64,000 bases of DNA from Albula goreensis (GCA_022829145.1 CM040747.1:41038613-41102612); one strand, 5' to 3'. Shown: positions 23,967-37,330, numbered from the stretch's first letter. Translations and numbers: made by a program. Notes: a model not told the origin generated them from the letters alone.

Positions 23967-24560
23967 CTACAGGGGAGCCAGGGGGAGCTTGGCTCCTCTT
24001 AATAAGACATGAGCTCCTCTGAAAACATGACCTGAGAAATTTTTTGGGTGGGAGGTCTCTAAAATATTGACAATATGCTATTTTTGCAATGCATTTATAT
24101 TTTTCTGTATGTTCATCATCATGGATCATGTGTAAAATTAAGCTATTTCTGATGTATGATTTATGCATGTGGGTGATTCATCACTAATTCACTTTAATAA
24201 AGATACCAACATGCATGCTATTGTGTGGTGGCACAATATCATAAACTTCATTCACTTTAACTCAAAGATCAGAAAAAAACAAACTCTCTTCGTCCCACTC
24301 AGTTTGCACACCAAATCACCCTTATTCATTTCCCTGCTTTGTAGTCAGCATACAGATATGTCAAAAAGAAAACAAGGAAGCTTACTCACAAATTTTGCAT
24401 TTACCAGAAAATCTAAGCCAATCATCTCTGAAGAGCAACCAGAGCTAGAGGCGTCTTCTACCGCAAATGCTAGCTTGATGACAAGCTATAGAATATCGTA
24501 CATCACTCTGCAGATGTATAGTAGTAGATATGTGTGCCCTGCTATAGACTGTCATATCAT
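23967..24560 (+). mobile_element. Possible hAT transposon 5' end
   Basis: Begins CAGGGGAGCCAGGGGGAGCT, a hAT-like terminus. At 24358 an ATG opens MSKRKQGSLLTNFAFTRKSK, which resembles the N terminus of TTF-type zinc-finger hAT transposases of fish. The frame is soon lost and no right terminus was found. Confidence 0.35.
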
Positions 24561-24935
24561 ACTGTGATTTTTGGTTTCGATTCCCATGTGGAGGTTTGAT
24601 GTGATCATTAACTGATTATTATACATCAGATGTGCTGACATAAAGTAAGTAGGCCTACAAGTTTGCACACTGCATTCAGGCTGTAATCTTTACACCTCCC
24701 AAATGGAAATACATCAGCACACAGAAGTCATCAACTAGGACCCCCTGCAGTCAAAACGTGCAAAACAACAGCATGGAGGACTCACACGGTTAGGGAAAAA
24801 ATTAAGTTGTAAATTTAAGTGTAAAATGACATGAAGCTACATTTTGGTGCCTAGCATCATCTTGGCTGCCTACATTCCAGACGACAGTGCCATATAACTG
24901 CTTATAACGCGTGGATAGGAAATCAGATTTATATA

Positions 24936-26563
<1,628 letters not shown>

Positions 26564-26699
26564 TATGTCTCATGGAGACTCAGTTATGGGGCCAAGTGTC
26601 AATGGAATGTGTTTACACAGTCAGATATAGTCAACCAGTCCAACACGCATGGTGACCAAGTGTAAAAGTACTCCCTAAGTCTACTGAGTTCATGTTCGG

Positions 26700-27095
26700 A
26701 CCCTGAAATGTTAAAGGTTTGTTCAGAAAATGGAAAACTGGGAAAAGCCCTGGGCCAAATAGGATTATGGGAAAACTACTTAAAATATGTGCATTACAGC
26801 TGTGTGATATTTTCTCCTATGACTTTAACCTATCCATAGAACGATAAGAGAGTACCCAAACTCCACAAGGAGTCAATCATTGTTACCCATAGCAAAGAAC
26901 AAAACCCCCAAAGAACTCAGTGGCACTGAGGCCAGTGGCACTGACCTCATTGGTCAGGAAATCATTTGAAAGATTGGTCAAGTAAAGGCTACATTACAAA
27001 TTGGAGGGTTTACGAGACCCAATGCAATTTGCCTATAAAGCTAATAGAGGTGTTGAGGACAGGTCTGCTTTTAACACAATTCAGCAACACTGACT
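26700..27095 (+). mobile_element. LINE reverse-transcriptase fragment (L2/Jockey type)
   Basis: Discontinuous frames give RIMGKLLKICALQLCDIFS, then RPVALTSLVRKSFERLVK and MQFAYKANRGVEDRSAFNTI. These are RT blocks around the RPVALT and QFAYRxNR motifs of L2-like LINEs. Frameshifts separate the parts, and neither end of the element is present. Confidence 0.65.
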
Positions 27096-27099
27096 GTCA

Positions 27100-30000
27100 C
27101 TTTTTACACAACACATTAACCTACTGTCACTTTTTACTGTCAATATTGTAAATTGGATTGTGGAAAATGATCATCAAGTAAAATATATGTCAACTAACTG
27201 TTATTATTACAATTATTTCATATTGTTTCTGGTTGCAACTAAGTGGACAGTTAGTCATAAAAGTCAGAGTAATGTTTTAACCCTCAATCTGTGACGTTTG
27301 ACCACTATGATCAACACCTTTCACAAAACTTTACATTTCTACTGCTGGGCAAATATCATGCACATAATGCAATTTTCTTTTATTCTGTAAGACAATATTA
27401 TTACATATTTATGAAATCCAAAACATGAAAGTTGTAAAATGCAAAATGAAAAAAATATATGATCTCTACAGTTTCCTGTATTGAATATCATATGTCTCTT
27501 TCATTCTTTCTTTGTTATCTCTTTCTCTTTGTTTTCACAGTCTCTCCATCTCTTTCCCTCGTAATTCCCTCACTGTGTATGTGGGGGGCAGGATGGGAGG
27601 GGCCTTCTAGGGTTGGGGTGAGTTGGATTCGTTTGGACAGACTCAGGTGGGGGTATGGGAGGGACAGGCAGGTGGGGTGTTGGTCATGGGTGGATGACAT
27701 GATCGCCCTGACAGGGGCAACATCTAAGTTAAATTTTGTCTGAGTATTTGAGACATAGAGATTTGAACACTATTCACTAATTCACAAGCAATAAAAAACT
27801 ATTTTTTAAAACAATTTTGTAAACTGTGGAATATTTTTTTTTTCCCAGAGCGATCATTTCTGAAACTCCAAAGAATCAATATGCTTTTGAGAGAGTGAGC
27901 AGCACCCTGGTGGTGAGTGTCTAAACACAGGTCAAATACATGAGCATGTCATCAGCAAACACAACACAGAATATACCATCATTATCTCCACTGTGAGTCA
28001 CAGTGTTAGAGTAAGTGTCCTTTTATCCAGAATAGCAAAGACCCTTTGCTTACTCCTCGTGGTGAAAGATGTAATAATCTTGTAATGTTGGTTTTGCCAG
28101 TTGTTTCGATTGCTCTTGAGTCTCCTGCAGATATCAACACTGTTCATCTCATGAGGACCTGGGGAGGAAGATGGCATCGCCGCCAAGTCCAACTCCACAA
28201 CCATCGCCAAAAGAGCTGCAAGGAGCACCGGGCATCCAGCAGACAACAGAGGAGCTGTCATGAGAAATTTGATCCAGCCTGACGCAACGATGGGTTCTGA
28301 ACAGCGGACAAAGCATCTGTTGCTATAACAACGCAGGGACGATCTAACGTTTAGAAAGTTAGGAAATTAAATCACTCTCAGTTTTGCAAGACCATATCTC
28401 GGAGGGATTTATGCTACCTCATGAAGAGAGCAGACTTAAATCATTTTAGTGCAGTTTTGAGATTTTTACTGTTAATGAGAATGTATTGAAGATGATGGTA
28501 ACTACACTGAAGCTGACATCTAATACGACTGTCTGACAAGTTACGAAGTTGTGCCTGACAGCGTTGTCTGGACAGCATTATCACTCGCAAGTTTAATTTT
28601 TCAAAGATCAAACCAACAGCACATACAGATACCTTAAATACACATGTGAAGATAACCAGTACCTGATAATGAAGGAAAACATTATCCGTCTTTCAATGTC
28701 AAGATAAAAAACATTAAAAAACCCATTGGAAATGCAGACAGAAATAGTGTTAAAATGCTAGCAAGTGAACACCACTGGATCACAGTGTATTTTCAAAGGA
28801 CAGAATGATTCTTGTCACTGTAATATTGGACTATTTGGCTTTCATAATAAAGATGACCACAGGAAATCTGGTCAGATCGCTGGATTTACTGTTTATGTTT
28901 GTGTAAGTAAATATGCACCCTGGCCAGCATTCAGGAGTGACCAGTAATTTGACTCATGAATTTGTACGCCCACCAGGTTGAATCTTAAGGTTTTACCACC
29001 ATCGTTTGCTTGTTACTATAATTTCAACAAAGACTTTAATCACTAACACAAAGCATGCCCCTTTGTAAAATATGTATTTGCCTTTTAGTTTTTTGTTTTT
29101 CAATGGAGACGCTATATCAGCTGTTCAGAACCCATTGTTGCGTCAGGCCGGATCAAATCTCCCAGTCAGATCAAATTTGGCATGACAGAGCAAGTGGACA
29201 GAACAATAAGGATGGCACAACACCCCACCCATCCTCCACAGACAGAGACAAAAATGCCCAGCATGACCTGTTTGGAGGTGAAGGTTCCAGGCCCCACTGA
29301 CATCTTTGAGGTTAGCTTTAAAATGCTAATGCCCTGGAGAGGTTCTGGAACCTCTATAGAGGGGAAGGATAAGAGTCCCTCAGTAATTTCACCACTGAGC
29401 CCCTGTCTGAGATGGAGAACAAACTGGTCACTGTGCAGCACTATAAGGAAGCCGTATAGGACCTCAGTGCTGTAACATGGTTTGTTTAGTTCAAATCTGA
29501 CACCAGGAGGGCCCTAGAAGAGGGCAGAGTTTGTACAGGGGCCAGGAAATGGCTGGGCCAGGTCAAACCCCACCCCTCTGCAGTAGGCAGAGTGAGCCAC
29601 ATCCCCAGCACCAGCACACTGGGGAACAACAGGGATAGGGTGTGCTATCACAGCATGCCCAAGCTGTGCAGGAAATGCAGTGAGCTCGCAACCGCCTGTC
29701 ACCCCCAACCCTACCTCTATACCTAGAGCACAAATTCCAAATTCAGAGAGGATGCTGTGGAGATGAGGAACACATAAACTGCAGTAAAATTTGGCACTTA
29801 AGCTGGAAGAATAAAAATGCTTTTACTATTGAACATAATTTAAAGTTGCAGATTCATTTTCTGCATCCTACTAGGCCACTTGTTAAAAACATCACATTCA
29901 GATTAATGTATTTTACCATGGATTTTCTTTCATAAATACACACCCAGTGGTATAGTAGTGAGCAGAAAAATGGTTTCTGTCCCTTTGGAACAGATAATAT

Positions 30001-30150
30001 AATGTTTTGAAATTTTGTATGTTAACATATTCTGAGGGAAGACAGGGGCTAACTGAGTTATGTTCATGGCACATTATTCTCACATAATTATAAATTGTTT
30101 ATGTAAATATCAGTGTCAATCATCTGCATTGTGAATGATGTAACAGTACT
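27100..30150. other. Long intron, no gene seen
   Basis: About 3 kb of intronic DNA between the NACHT exon and the LINE/Tc1 cluster. Open frames at 27459, 28046 and 29182 are short and without recognised domains or splice context. Nothing is called. Confidence 0.4.
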
Positions 30151-30153
30151 CAC

Positions 30154-32106
30154 TTGGCCTTCCTGCAGTTCCTCACTACTGGTACCAGTCTCTGATAACC
30201 TGCTGCTGATGTGTTGTACATCTTCAAGTCAAACTCATCCAGGACCTCCTCTGTCATCAGTAACACAAAGGCCAGAGCTGAGCATTGGTGAGGTTCCAGC
30301 TTTTTATCAGAAAGTCTTCCTGATCACAGGGAAGTCTGGATTTCCTCCACGAGAGAGTTGTCATTCAGTTCATTCAGACAGTGGAACAGATTGATGGTCC
30401 TCTCTGCTGAAGACTCTTCTCTGATCTTCTGCTTAATGTACTGGACTGTTTTCCTTATGCTCTCTGATCTGCTTTCTATCTGTGACAGTGGGTCTGGTGC
30501 AGGTGATCTGCTTCCTGTTTGTCTGAATAGTCTTCTGAAGAAGTCTAAGAGTGATTTGCTTCCTGTCTCTGTCGGTGGGTCTGACACAGGTGATCTGCTT
30601 CCTGTCTCTGTTGGTGGGTCTGACACAGGTGATCTACTTCCTGTCTGTGTCAATAGTTCTCCTAAGAGAGTCTGAGTGGAGTCCAGTGAGAGGCCCAGAA
30701 GGAATCGGAGGAAAAGGTCCAGGTGTCCATTCTTACTCTGTAAGGCCTGATCCACTGCACTCCTGTGTACCTCAGACAGCTGCATTCTGTCAGTTTTAGG
30801 TCTTGACTCTTCTGGTCTGAGGACATTTCTGTTCTCATTTACACATGAATGAAACACAAACAAGGCAGCCAGAAACTCCTGAATGCTCAGATGCACAAAG
30901 CAGTAGACTTTCTCCTGATGCAACCCAGACTCCTCTTTAAAGATTTCTGTGCACACCCCAGAGTACACTGAAGCTTCACTGACATCAATGCCACTCTCTC
31001 TCAGGTCCTCTTCATAGAATATCAGATTGCCCTTTTCCAGCTGTAGAAAAGCCAGCTTCCCCAGTTTCAGGATCATTTCTGAATCTGATGCTGAGATCTT
31101 CTTTGGGTTTGTCTCATTGGTGCCATGATACTTCTGATTCTTCACACTGGTCTGAATGAGCAGGAAGTGTGTGTACATTTCAGTCAGAGTTCTGGGCAGT
31201 TCTCCACTGTCTGCTTTACCCAACAATGTCTCCAGAACTGTAGCAGAAATCCAGCAGAAGACTGGAATGTGACACATGATGTAGAGACTCCTGGATGACT
31301 TTATGTGTGAGATAATTCTGCTGGCCAGGTTCTGATCTCTGATTCTCTTCCTGAAGTACTCCTCCTTCTGTGGGTCATTGAACCCTCGTACCTCTGTCAC
31401 CTGGTGGACACACTCAGGAGGGATCTGATTGGCTGCTGCTGGTCGGGAGGTGATCCAGAGGAGAGCAGATGGAAGCAGATTCCCTTAATGAGGTTGGTCA
31501 GCAGCACGTCCACTGATGCTGACTCTGTTACATCACAGCAGATCTCATTGTTCTGGAAATCTAGAGGAAGTCGACACTCATCCAGACCATCAAAGATGAA
31601 CACAACTTTGACTTCATCATGTTCAACACTTTCAATCTCTTTCAGCTGTGGAAAGTAGTGCTTGAGGAGTTGCATCAGACTGAATTCTCTCTCCTTCTTT
31701 AAGTTCAGGTCTCGGAAAGGAAGCGTGAAGATTAAATTAATGTCCTGATTGGCTTTTCCTTCTGCCCAGTCCAGAATGAACTTCTGCACAGAGACAGTTT
31801 TCCCAATGCCAGCGATGCCCTTTGTAAGCACAGTTCTGATGTGTTTCTCCTGTCCAGGTAAAGGTTTAAAGATGTCATTGCAGAGGATTGTAGTCTCCTG
31901 TGTGGTTTGTCTCTTGGATGCTGCCTCAATCTGTATGACCTCATGTTCATTATTGATCCCCCCACCTCCCCCCTCTGTGATGTAGAGCTCTGTATAGATC
32001 TCATTGAGGAGGGTTGGGTGGCCCTGCTGTACCAAACCTTCAAATATGCGTTCAAACTTCTTCTTCAGATCAGATTTCAGTGTCTGTTGGGCTCTTGTGA
32101 GTTTTT
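30154..32106 (-). pseudogene. NLR FISNA-NACHT exon, disrupted
   Basis: A single exon of 1953 nt with acceptor CCTCTTCTCAG and donor GTGAGT, as in other fish NLRs. The FISNA segment comes first ([26 protein letters not shown]), then NACHT with Walker A GIAGIGKT, Walker [12 protein letters not shown], and the winged-helix and helical regions ending CRKAK. Two faults are visible: a 1-nt loss near 31481-31484 just after NLIKG, which moves the downstream reading into another frame, and a TGA at about 30326-30324 where the family normally continues. The rest, about 600 residues over both frames, is well preserved, so decay is recent or the faults are assembly errors. Confidence 0.9.
30530..30655 (-). 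repeat. In-frame 39-bp repeat in NLR exon
   Basis: Inside the NACHT exon, 13-residue units [13 protein letters not shown] occur twice in full, with a third partial unit (TGSKS) and a related [13 protein letters not shown] further on. They sit in the linker between the winged-helix region and the helices that precede the LRRs. The units are multiples of three and keep the frame. Confidence 0.85.
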
Positions 32107-32109
32107 CTG

Positions 32110-33065
32110 AGAAGAGGAAATATGACAGATAATTTACTTACATAAAACAATAATCAGTATATATAGAGCGTAAGGTCTTACCCACGTGAAATGAGATTAA
32201 GTGAACATGTACAGACAAATACTAGATCCATATATATATAACTGCAGGCCTAATCTCATCATAGCAGTATAAATAATCAGGTATATCTGCTCTAAACTGT
32301 ATAGGCAGCTTCACAACCTGGTGCAGAGAGCCACTCAGTTTAGATGAAATTTCAGAACTTTTTCTATATATGTTTAGATCACACAATTCTATTGTCTTAT
32401 TAACAGTAATAATATCATAAATTGGGTTTCATTTGGTGGCTGTTGGTGGAATGATGTATTATTCTTGTGATGCTGAAATGCTGAAAATGCTTTTCAGATG
32501 CTGGAACAGAACACTAAAATACGGTCTGTTTGGCAGTCATATATTTCTGTGTTATCTGGCATGTGCTCTCTTACTATTATTTTAACATATCCATTATTCT
32601 GGTGTTAAATGAGCACTACAGCCACTTTATGAAGAACTGCACCTGCCTGTGGTGCTCATTTGACACCACACTAAGGGAATAAGAGATACAGAAAAGCAGA
32701 GGCTGAAAACCTGCACTAACAAACATGGAAAAATAAGGATGTGTGATGCATCCACTCATTTAAAGGGAATGTGGAAAACATCCTGATTGGTCAGTGCATG
32801 ATCAAAGCTTTAAATCAGTACTTTGCTCCATCTGCTTCTCTTTCAGACATTAAACTGCTAAACTGATTCTGCCACAGCTTTTTAAATCTGCATTAATGAG
32901 CTTTTTCCAACATTTATATCCTTACATAAGGGCCCTGTGTGTTGCACATCTCTCTCAGGGCCAGGTTTACTGAGGAATAGTCACAGCACAAACACATTCA
33001 CTCTTTAGTGGCTTGTTTGCAGTTGCTAATACTGATATATTCATGACTGATTTACACAAAATAGT
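32110..33065. other. Intron between death-fold and NACHT exons
   Basis: AT-rich; nothing recognised. Confidence 0.4.
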
Positions 33066-33072
33066 GTCTTAC

Positions 33073-33313
33073 TCTTCTGCTCATCTCTCTCCAGTGAGTC
33101 AGCAGGATCCTTCTGCTTTATGGTCCTCAGGATGTGAAGTGTGATCTTCAGAGATCTCTCACTGCCACAGGTCTCCAGCATCTTCTCAACTACATGCAGG
33201 GCCTCAAGGTCCTCCTGTTGTCTCACAGTGCATTCTGGGTAATACTGACTCAGATGGCTCTGAAACTGTTTCAACTCCTCCTTCTTCAACTTCATCAAAG
33301 TGTGCTGGAGAGA
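33073..33313 (-). CDS. NLR pyrin-like death-fold exon
   Basis: 241 nt with acceptor TTTATTTCAG and donor GTAAGA. It reads LMKLKKEELKQFQSHLSQYY, then EDLEALHVVEKMLETCG and LKITLHILRTIKQKDPADSL. The pattern L..EELK.F...L and the closing ITLHILR.I...D.A..L match the pyrin (PYD) domains of fish NLRs, which recruit ASC-type adaptors. The exon enters in phase 0 and leaves in phase 1, agreeing with its neighbours. The intron just upstream of its acceptor is a 1.2-kb minisatellite built from this very junction. Confidence 0.8.
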
Positions 33314-34540
33314 CTGAAATAAACACATGAAGAGGTGTGCTGTATCAGAGAGACTGAAATAAACACATGAAGAGGTGTGCTGTATCACAGTGACTGAAAT
33401 AAACACATGAAGAGGTGTGCTGTGTCAGAGAGACTGAAATAAACACATGAAGAGGTGTGCTGTATCAGAGAGGCTGAAATAAACACATGAAGAGGTGTGC
33501 TGTATCAGAGAGGCTGAAATAAACACATGAAGAGGTGTGCTGTATCAGAGAGACTGAAATAAACACATGAAGAGGAGTGCTGTATCAGAGAGACTGAAAT
33601 AAACACATGAAGAGGTGTGCTGTATCAGAGAGACTGAAATAAACACATGAAGAGGTGTGCTGTATCAGAGAGACTGAAATAAACACATGAAGAGGTGTGC
33701 TGTATCAGAGAGACTGAAATAAACACATGAAGAAGTGTGCTGTATCAGGGAGACTGAAATAAACACATGAAGAGGTGTGCTGCATCAGAGAGACTGAAAT
33801 AAACACATGAAGAGGTGTGCTGTATCAGAGAGACTGAAATAGGCACATGAAGAGGTGTGCTGTATCAGAGTGACTGAAATAAGCACATGAAGAGGTGTGC
33901 TGTATCAGAGAGACTGAAATAAACACTTGAAGAGGTGTGCTGCATCAGAGAGACTGAAATAAACACATGAAGAGGTGTGCTGTATCAGAGAGGCTGAAAT
34001 AAACACATGAAGAAGTGTGCTGTATAAGAGAGACTGAAATAAACACATGTAGAGGTGTGCTGTATAAGAGAGACTGAAATAAACACATGAAGAGGTGTGC
34101 TGTATCAGAGTGACTGAAATAAGCACATGAAGAGGTGTGCTGTATCAGAGACTTAAATAAACACATGAAGAGGTGTGCTGTATCAGAGAGACTGAAATAA
34201 ACACATGAAGAGGTGTGCTGTATCAGAAAGACTGAAATAAACACATGAAGAGGTGTGCTGTATCAGAGAGACTGAAATAAACACATGAAGAGGTGTGCTG
34301 TATCAGAAAGACTGAAATAAACACATGAAGAGGTGTTCTGTATCAGAGAGACTGAAATAAACACATGAAGAGGTGTGCTGTATCAGAGTGACTGAAATAA
34401 ACACATGAAGAGGTGTGCTGTATCAGAGAGACTGAAATAAACACATGAAGAGGTGTGCTGTATCAGAGAGACTGAAATAAACACATGAAGAGGTGTGCTG
34501 TATCACAGTGACTGAAATAAACACATAAAGAGGTGTGCGA
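33305..34540. repeat. 40-bp minisatellite spanning a splice acceptor, about 31 units
   Basis: Unit AGAGACTGAAATAAACACAT, then GAAGAGGTGTGCTGTATCAG, 40 bp, very uniform, with one 36-bp unit near 34141. On the minus strand each unit contains TTTATTTCAG followed by TCTCTC and CAGCACAC, which is the splice acceptor and the first coding bases of the exon at 33313. The last unit merges with the real junction. Confidence 0.97.
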
Positions 34541-34885
34541 TAATTCACTCCAGTTCTTTGAAGTTCAGCTTTTGCTTTTGATTGATGACTTTGTAGAGGC
34601 AGTAGTTCAGATTAATCATGCTTTCCCTGAGAGTAATTGAATTGTTTTGTGAATCTGGATAAATAGACTGCTGCATATCATTATGCAAGACAAACTGTGC
34701 TCTCCATGTCCGCTGCAGATTCTCAGGTTCCCAAATGCTCGCCATTTTTCAGTCCCAGGAATTTTTTATGCCCCAGAAAAGGCCAAAGTAACATTTAAAA
34801 TGCTTATGATAAAAGGGATGAATCTGGTCCTGGATGATTGGCTGAAACCACATTCCAGCTCTGTGTTTATTCTTGTGTTGTGCTC
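34541..34885. other. Intron, no gene seen
   Basis: Nothing recognised in this short intronic stretch. Confidence 0.4.
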
Positions 34886-34889
34886 CAAA

Positions 34890-35120
34890 TGAGGAGTGTG
34901 TTCCCTGCAACCTACTCACTGTGAGTGTGTTCCCTGCACCCTATACCCAGTGAGTGTGTTCCTAACACCCTACACCCTGTGAGTGTGTTCCCTGCACCCT
35001 ACACCCTGTGAGTGTGTTCCCTACAACCTACACCCTGTGAGTGTGTTCCTTACACCCTACACCCTGTGAGTGTGTTCTCTGCACCCTATACCCTGTGAGT
35101 GTGTTCATTACACCCTACAC
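34890..35120. repeat. About 29-bp minisatellite interrupted by a hAT element
   Basis: Units of GTGAGTGTGTTCCCTGCACC plus CTACACCCT, about eight copies. The array resumes briefly after 35791, which shows that the following element inserted into it. Each unit starts with GTGAGT on the plus strand, but the gene is on the minus strand, so no splicing role is implied. Confidence 0.9.
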
Positions 35121-35791
35121 CACACATGGGCAACTTACGGCCCGCGGGCCAGGTCCGGCCCGAGGACCGACACGGTCCAGCCCGCAACGTCTTCAAAGAA
35201 AAAAAACACACTGTAAAAGGCAGCAACATGCAATCTGCAGGCAAATAACTACAATGAGTTTGTCCTGCTATTTCAATCATTTCCACCAGAGGGCACAGTC
35301 TTAGATTTGATTATGCCGCTCAGTGACTCTTACTCGCTCCTTTAAAAAAAAAGTGATGCAGGCATGTACTTCAATGCACTATTAAAGTCTGATAATTGTA
35401 AGGCACTGCCTTGAGTCCATATGTATAACATAATGCAATGTGTTTCATCAGTGACCTATATATGCAGTGGTGCATCAGACAAGTGGCAAGATGGAAGCTA
35501 ATGTAAAAGTTAATACTGAATTTAAGTGGATTGTGTTCTGTAAGTAATATATTCAACCTAAGACTACAACAGATTGATACATCAGTTTAAAAAAATGTAA
35601 CAGAAATGTTCTGTTTGTTAAGCTGGCAAATAGCCTGTTTATAAATAATCTGTTATATCGACCAAATCCATGTAGTTTAACGTAATTCAGCACTATGTGT
35701 TGGTGTTTCAATTCAATTTTCAATGTGCGGCCCTTCGCTTGCTTGATCTCTGTCCATGTGGCCCACTGGAAAAAACTGTTGCCCACCTCTG
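35121..35791. mobile_element. Non-autonomous hAT element (MITE), 671 bp
   Basis: Ends CACACATGGGCAAC on the left and the inverse of CAGAGGTGGGCAAC on the right, typical hAT termini. It is flanked by a perfect 8-bp duplication, CCCTACAC, at 35113-35120 and 35792-35799. There is no transposase frame. It also contains GGCCCGCGGGCC near its left end. Confidence 0.9.
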
Positions 35792-35847
35792 CCCTACACC
35801 CTGTATTGTGTCTGTGTTTTTGGTTTGCTATCTCTAAGTGACTGTCT

Positions 35848-35966
35848 AGGCCATAGCCAGTAACAGTGCTCCTGGGTGTTTGAATTCCATAACAGCTGTT
35901 ACATTACCAATGTGGACTTCCTGCCATAGCCAGTAACAGTGCTGCTGGGAGTTTGAATCCCATAAC
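35848..35966. repeat. Tandem pair, about 75 bp each
   Basis: GCCATAGCCAGTAACAGTGC with its following bases occurs twice in a row, then the sequence continues as ordinary intron. Confidence 0.7.
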
Positions 35967-36189
35967 TAACATAATGTTTACTGTAATCTGTGTGAGATTG
36001 TGATTCATCAGAATTAGTGGTTTTTAGCAGAGAACTTGAATTGAACCTTTGAACTGTGTGAGTTACACCACATCAGAGTGAGAGTTTAATCATTCTAATA
36101 GTTATGAGCCTGAAAAGAGAGGTGAAATAAAGCGTATTCTCAAAGCCAAACCCCATGATGATTAATACATAGATAAAGAGATATCACAC

Positions 36190-36277
36190 CTTTTTTGTGG
36201 GGTTTACATCCATACACTGCTCTCTCCTCTCTGGACTCTTCTGTTCCAGACAGCTGGACTCTGCTGATTGCTGGACC
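36190..36277 (-). CDS. NLR N-terminal linker exon, 88 nt
   Basis: Acceptor ACTTTGCAG and a weak donor GTGTGA. It reads VQQSAESSCLEQKSPERRE and ends DVNPTKK in phase 0, matching the phase-0 entry of the pyrin-like exon. It starts with the same GGTCCAG as the two 111-nt exons upstream, so it looks like a diverged relative of them. Confidence 0.6.
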
Positions 36278-36479
36278 CTGCAAAGTGGTTTTTGAGGAAT
36301 CAAAAAAATGAAATATAAAAAGAGCATAAAATGTTTTACATAAGCTCGATCATAAGACCTATCTTGTAAAAACCTGACGCACACATGGAGACACAGATTC
36401 AAAGTGGATTAACCTGCAGGTTTATTATGAATTAACAGTTTGATGCATAAAGTAAAAACCTGGTTTCAAAATTGAACAC

Positions 36480-36960
36480 CTTTCCTTTGCTTAAGTCAAT
36501 GGTGTGCACAACTTGTTTCAGATCTAACCATTTGTGGAAGACTGGTGCAACAGTCTAACAAAGTTTTCAATCTTTCAATATGTGCACAATTTAGAACTTG
36601 ATGACACATTCAGTGAATATTTGTCATGCAGTAAAACTAAGCTTTTTTAAGGCTTGAGCCTTGGACCCCCTGCCAGGCCCAGTGCAGCCTTCAACCCCCC
36701 AGCTGTGCCCCTGCCCCACCTACACCAGACTGTGTCCAGTGAGAGTGAGGTACAATGAAAAAGTAGTGTAAACAATATCATCTTTACTTACCTTGGATCA
36801 GCTGTGGATTCCCCTATGAATTGGATAGGGGGATCCATTGACTCGTCACTCTTCAATGATATCCAGCTGGGTACAGGTGACCCTGCTCTCTCCACCTGGA
36901 CCCTGTGATCAAAACATGGAGACAGAGCTTCCAGTTAACCTCATCCTCTTACTGCAGCTC
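36480..36960. repeat. Exon-bearing tandem duplication, proximal copy
   Basis: About 480 bp including the 111-nt exon at 36792-36902 is repeated at about 37500-37985, including intron stretches such as TTTTTTAAGGCTTGAGCCTT. This is a tandem duplication of an exon with its flanks. Confidence 0.9.
36792..36902 (-). CDS. NLR repeated N-terminal exon, copy 2
   Basis: 111 nt, acceptor TTTTGATCACAG and donor GTAAGT. It reads VQVERAGSPVPSWISLKSDE and then SMDPPIQFIGES. Short exons of this PVPS.(V/I)S.KSD.SMD type are repeated at the N terminus of many fish NLRs; their role is unknown. Entry phase 1 and exit phase 2 make the exon symmetric, so duplication keeps the frame. Confidence 0.85.
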
Positions 36961-37330
36961 TAACTCACAGCACATGGAGACAGAGCTTCCAGTTCACCTC
37001 ATCCTCTTACTGCAGCTCTAACTCACAGCACATGGAGACAGAGCTTCCAGTTAACCTCATCCTCTTACTGCAGCTCTAACTCACAGCACATGGAGACAGA
37101 GCTTCCAGTTCACCTCATCCTCTTACTGCAGCTCTAACTCACAGCACATGGAGACAGAGCTTCCAGTTAACCTCATGCTCTTACTGCAGCTCTAACTCAC
37201 AGCACATGGAGACAGAGCTTCCAGTTAACCTCATCCTCTTACTGCAGCTCTAACTCACAGCACATGGAGACAGAGCTTCCAGTTAACCTCATCCTCTTAC
37301 TGCAGCTCTAACTCACAGCACATGGAGATA
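36917..37330. repeat. 58-bp minisatellite, about 7 units
   Basis: Unit TGGAGACAGAGCTTCCAGTT plus AACCTCATCCTCTTACTGCA plus GCTCTAACTCACAGCACA. It starts about 15 bp from the acceptor of the exon at 36902. The paralogous place after the other exon copy (37929-38035) holds fewer than two units. On the minus strand each unit contains TGTGAGTT, a donor-like motif. Confidence 0.95.

Noticed and set aside
33905-34244. Repeated frame with HTSSCVYFSLS units as a separate gene
   Set aside because: It is a translation of the 40-bp intron array. It is kept only as a possible splice extension, not as a gene.
34890-35110. GTGAGTGTG minisatellite as a third splice-donor array
   Set aside because: The motif is on the plus strand while the gene is on the minus strand, so it cannot serve that gene's splicing.
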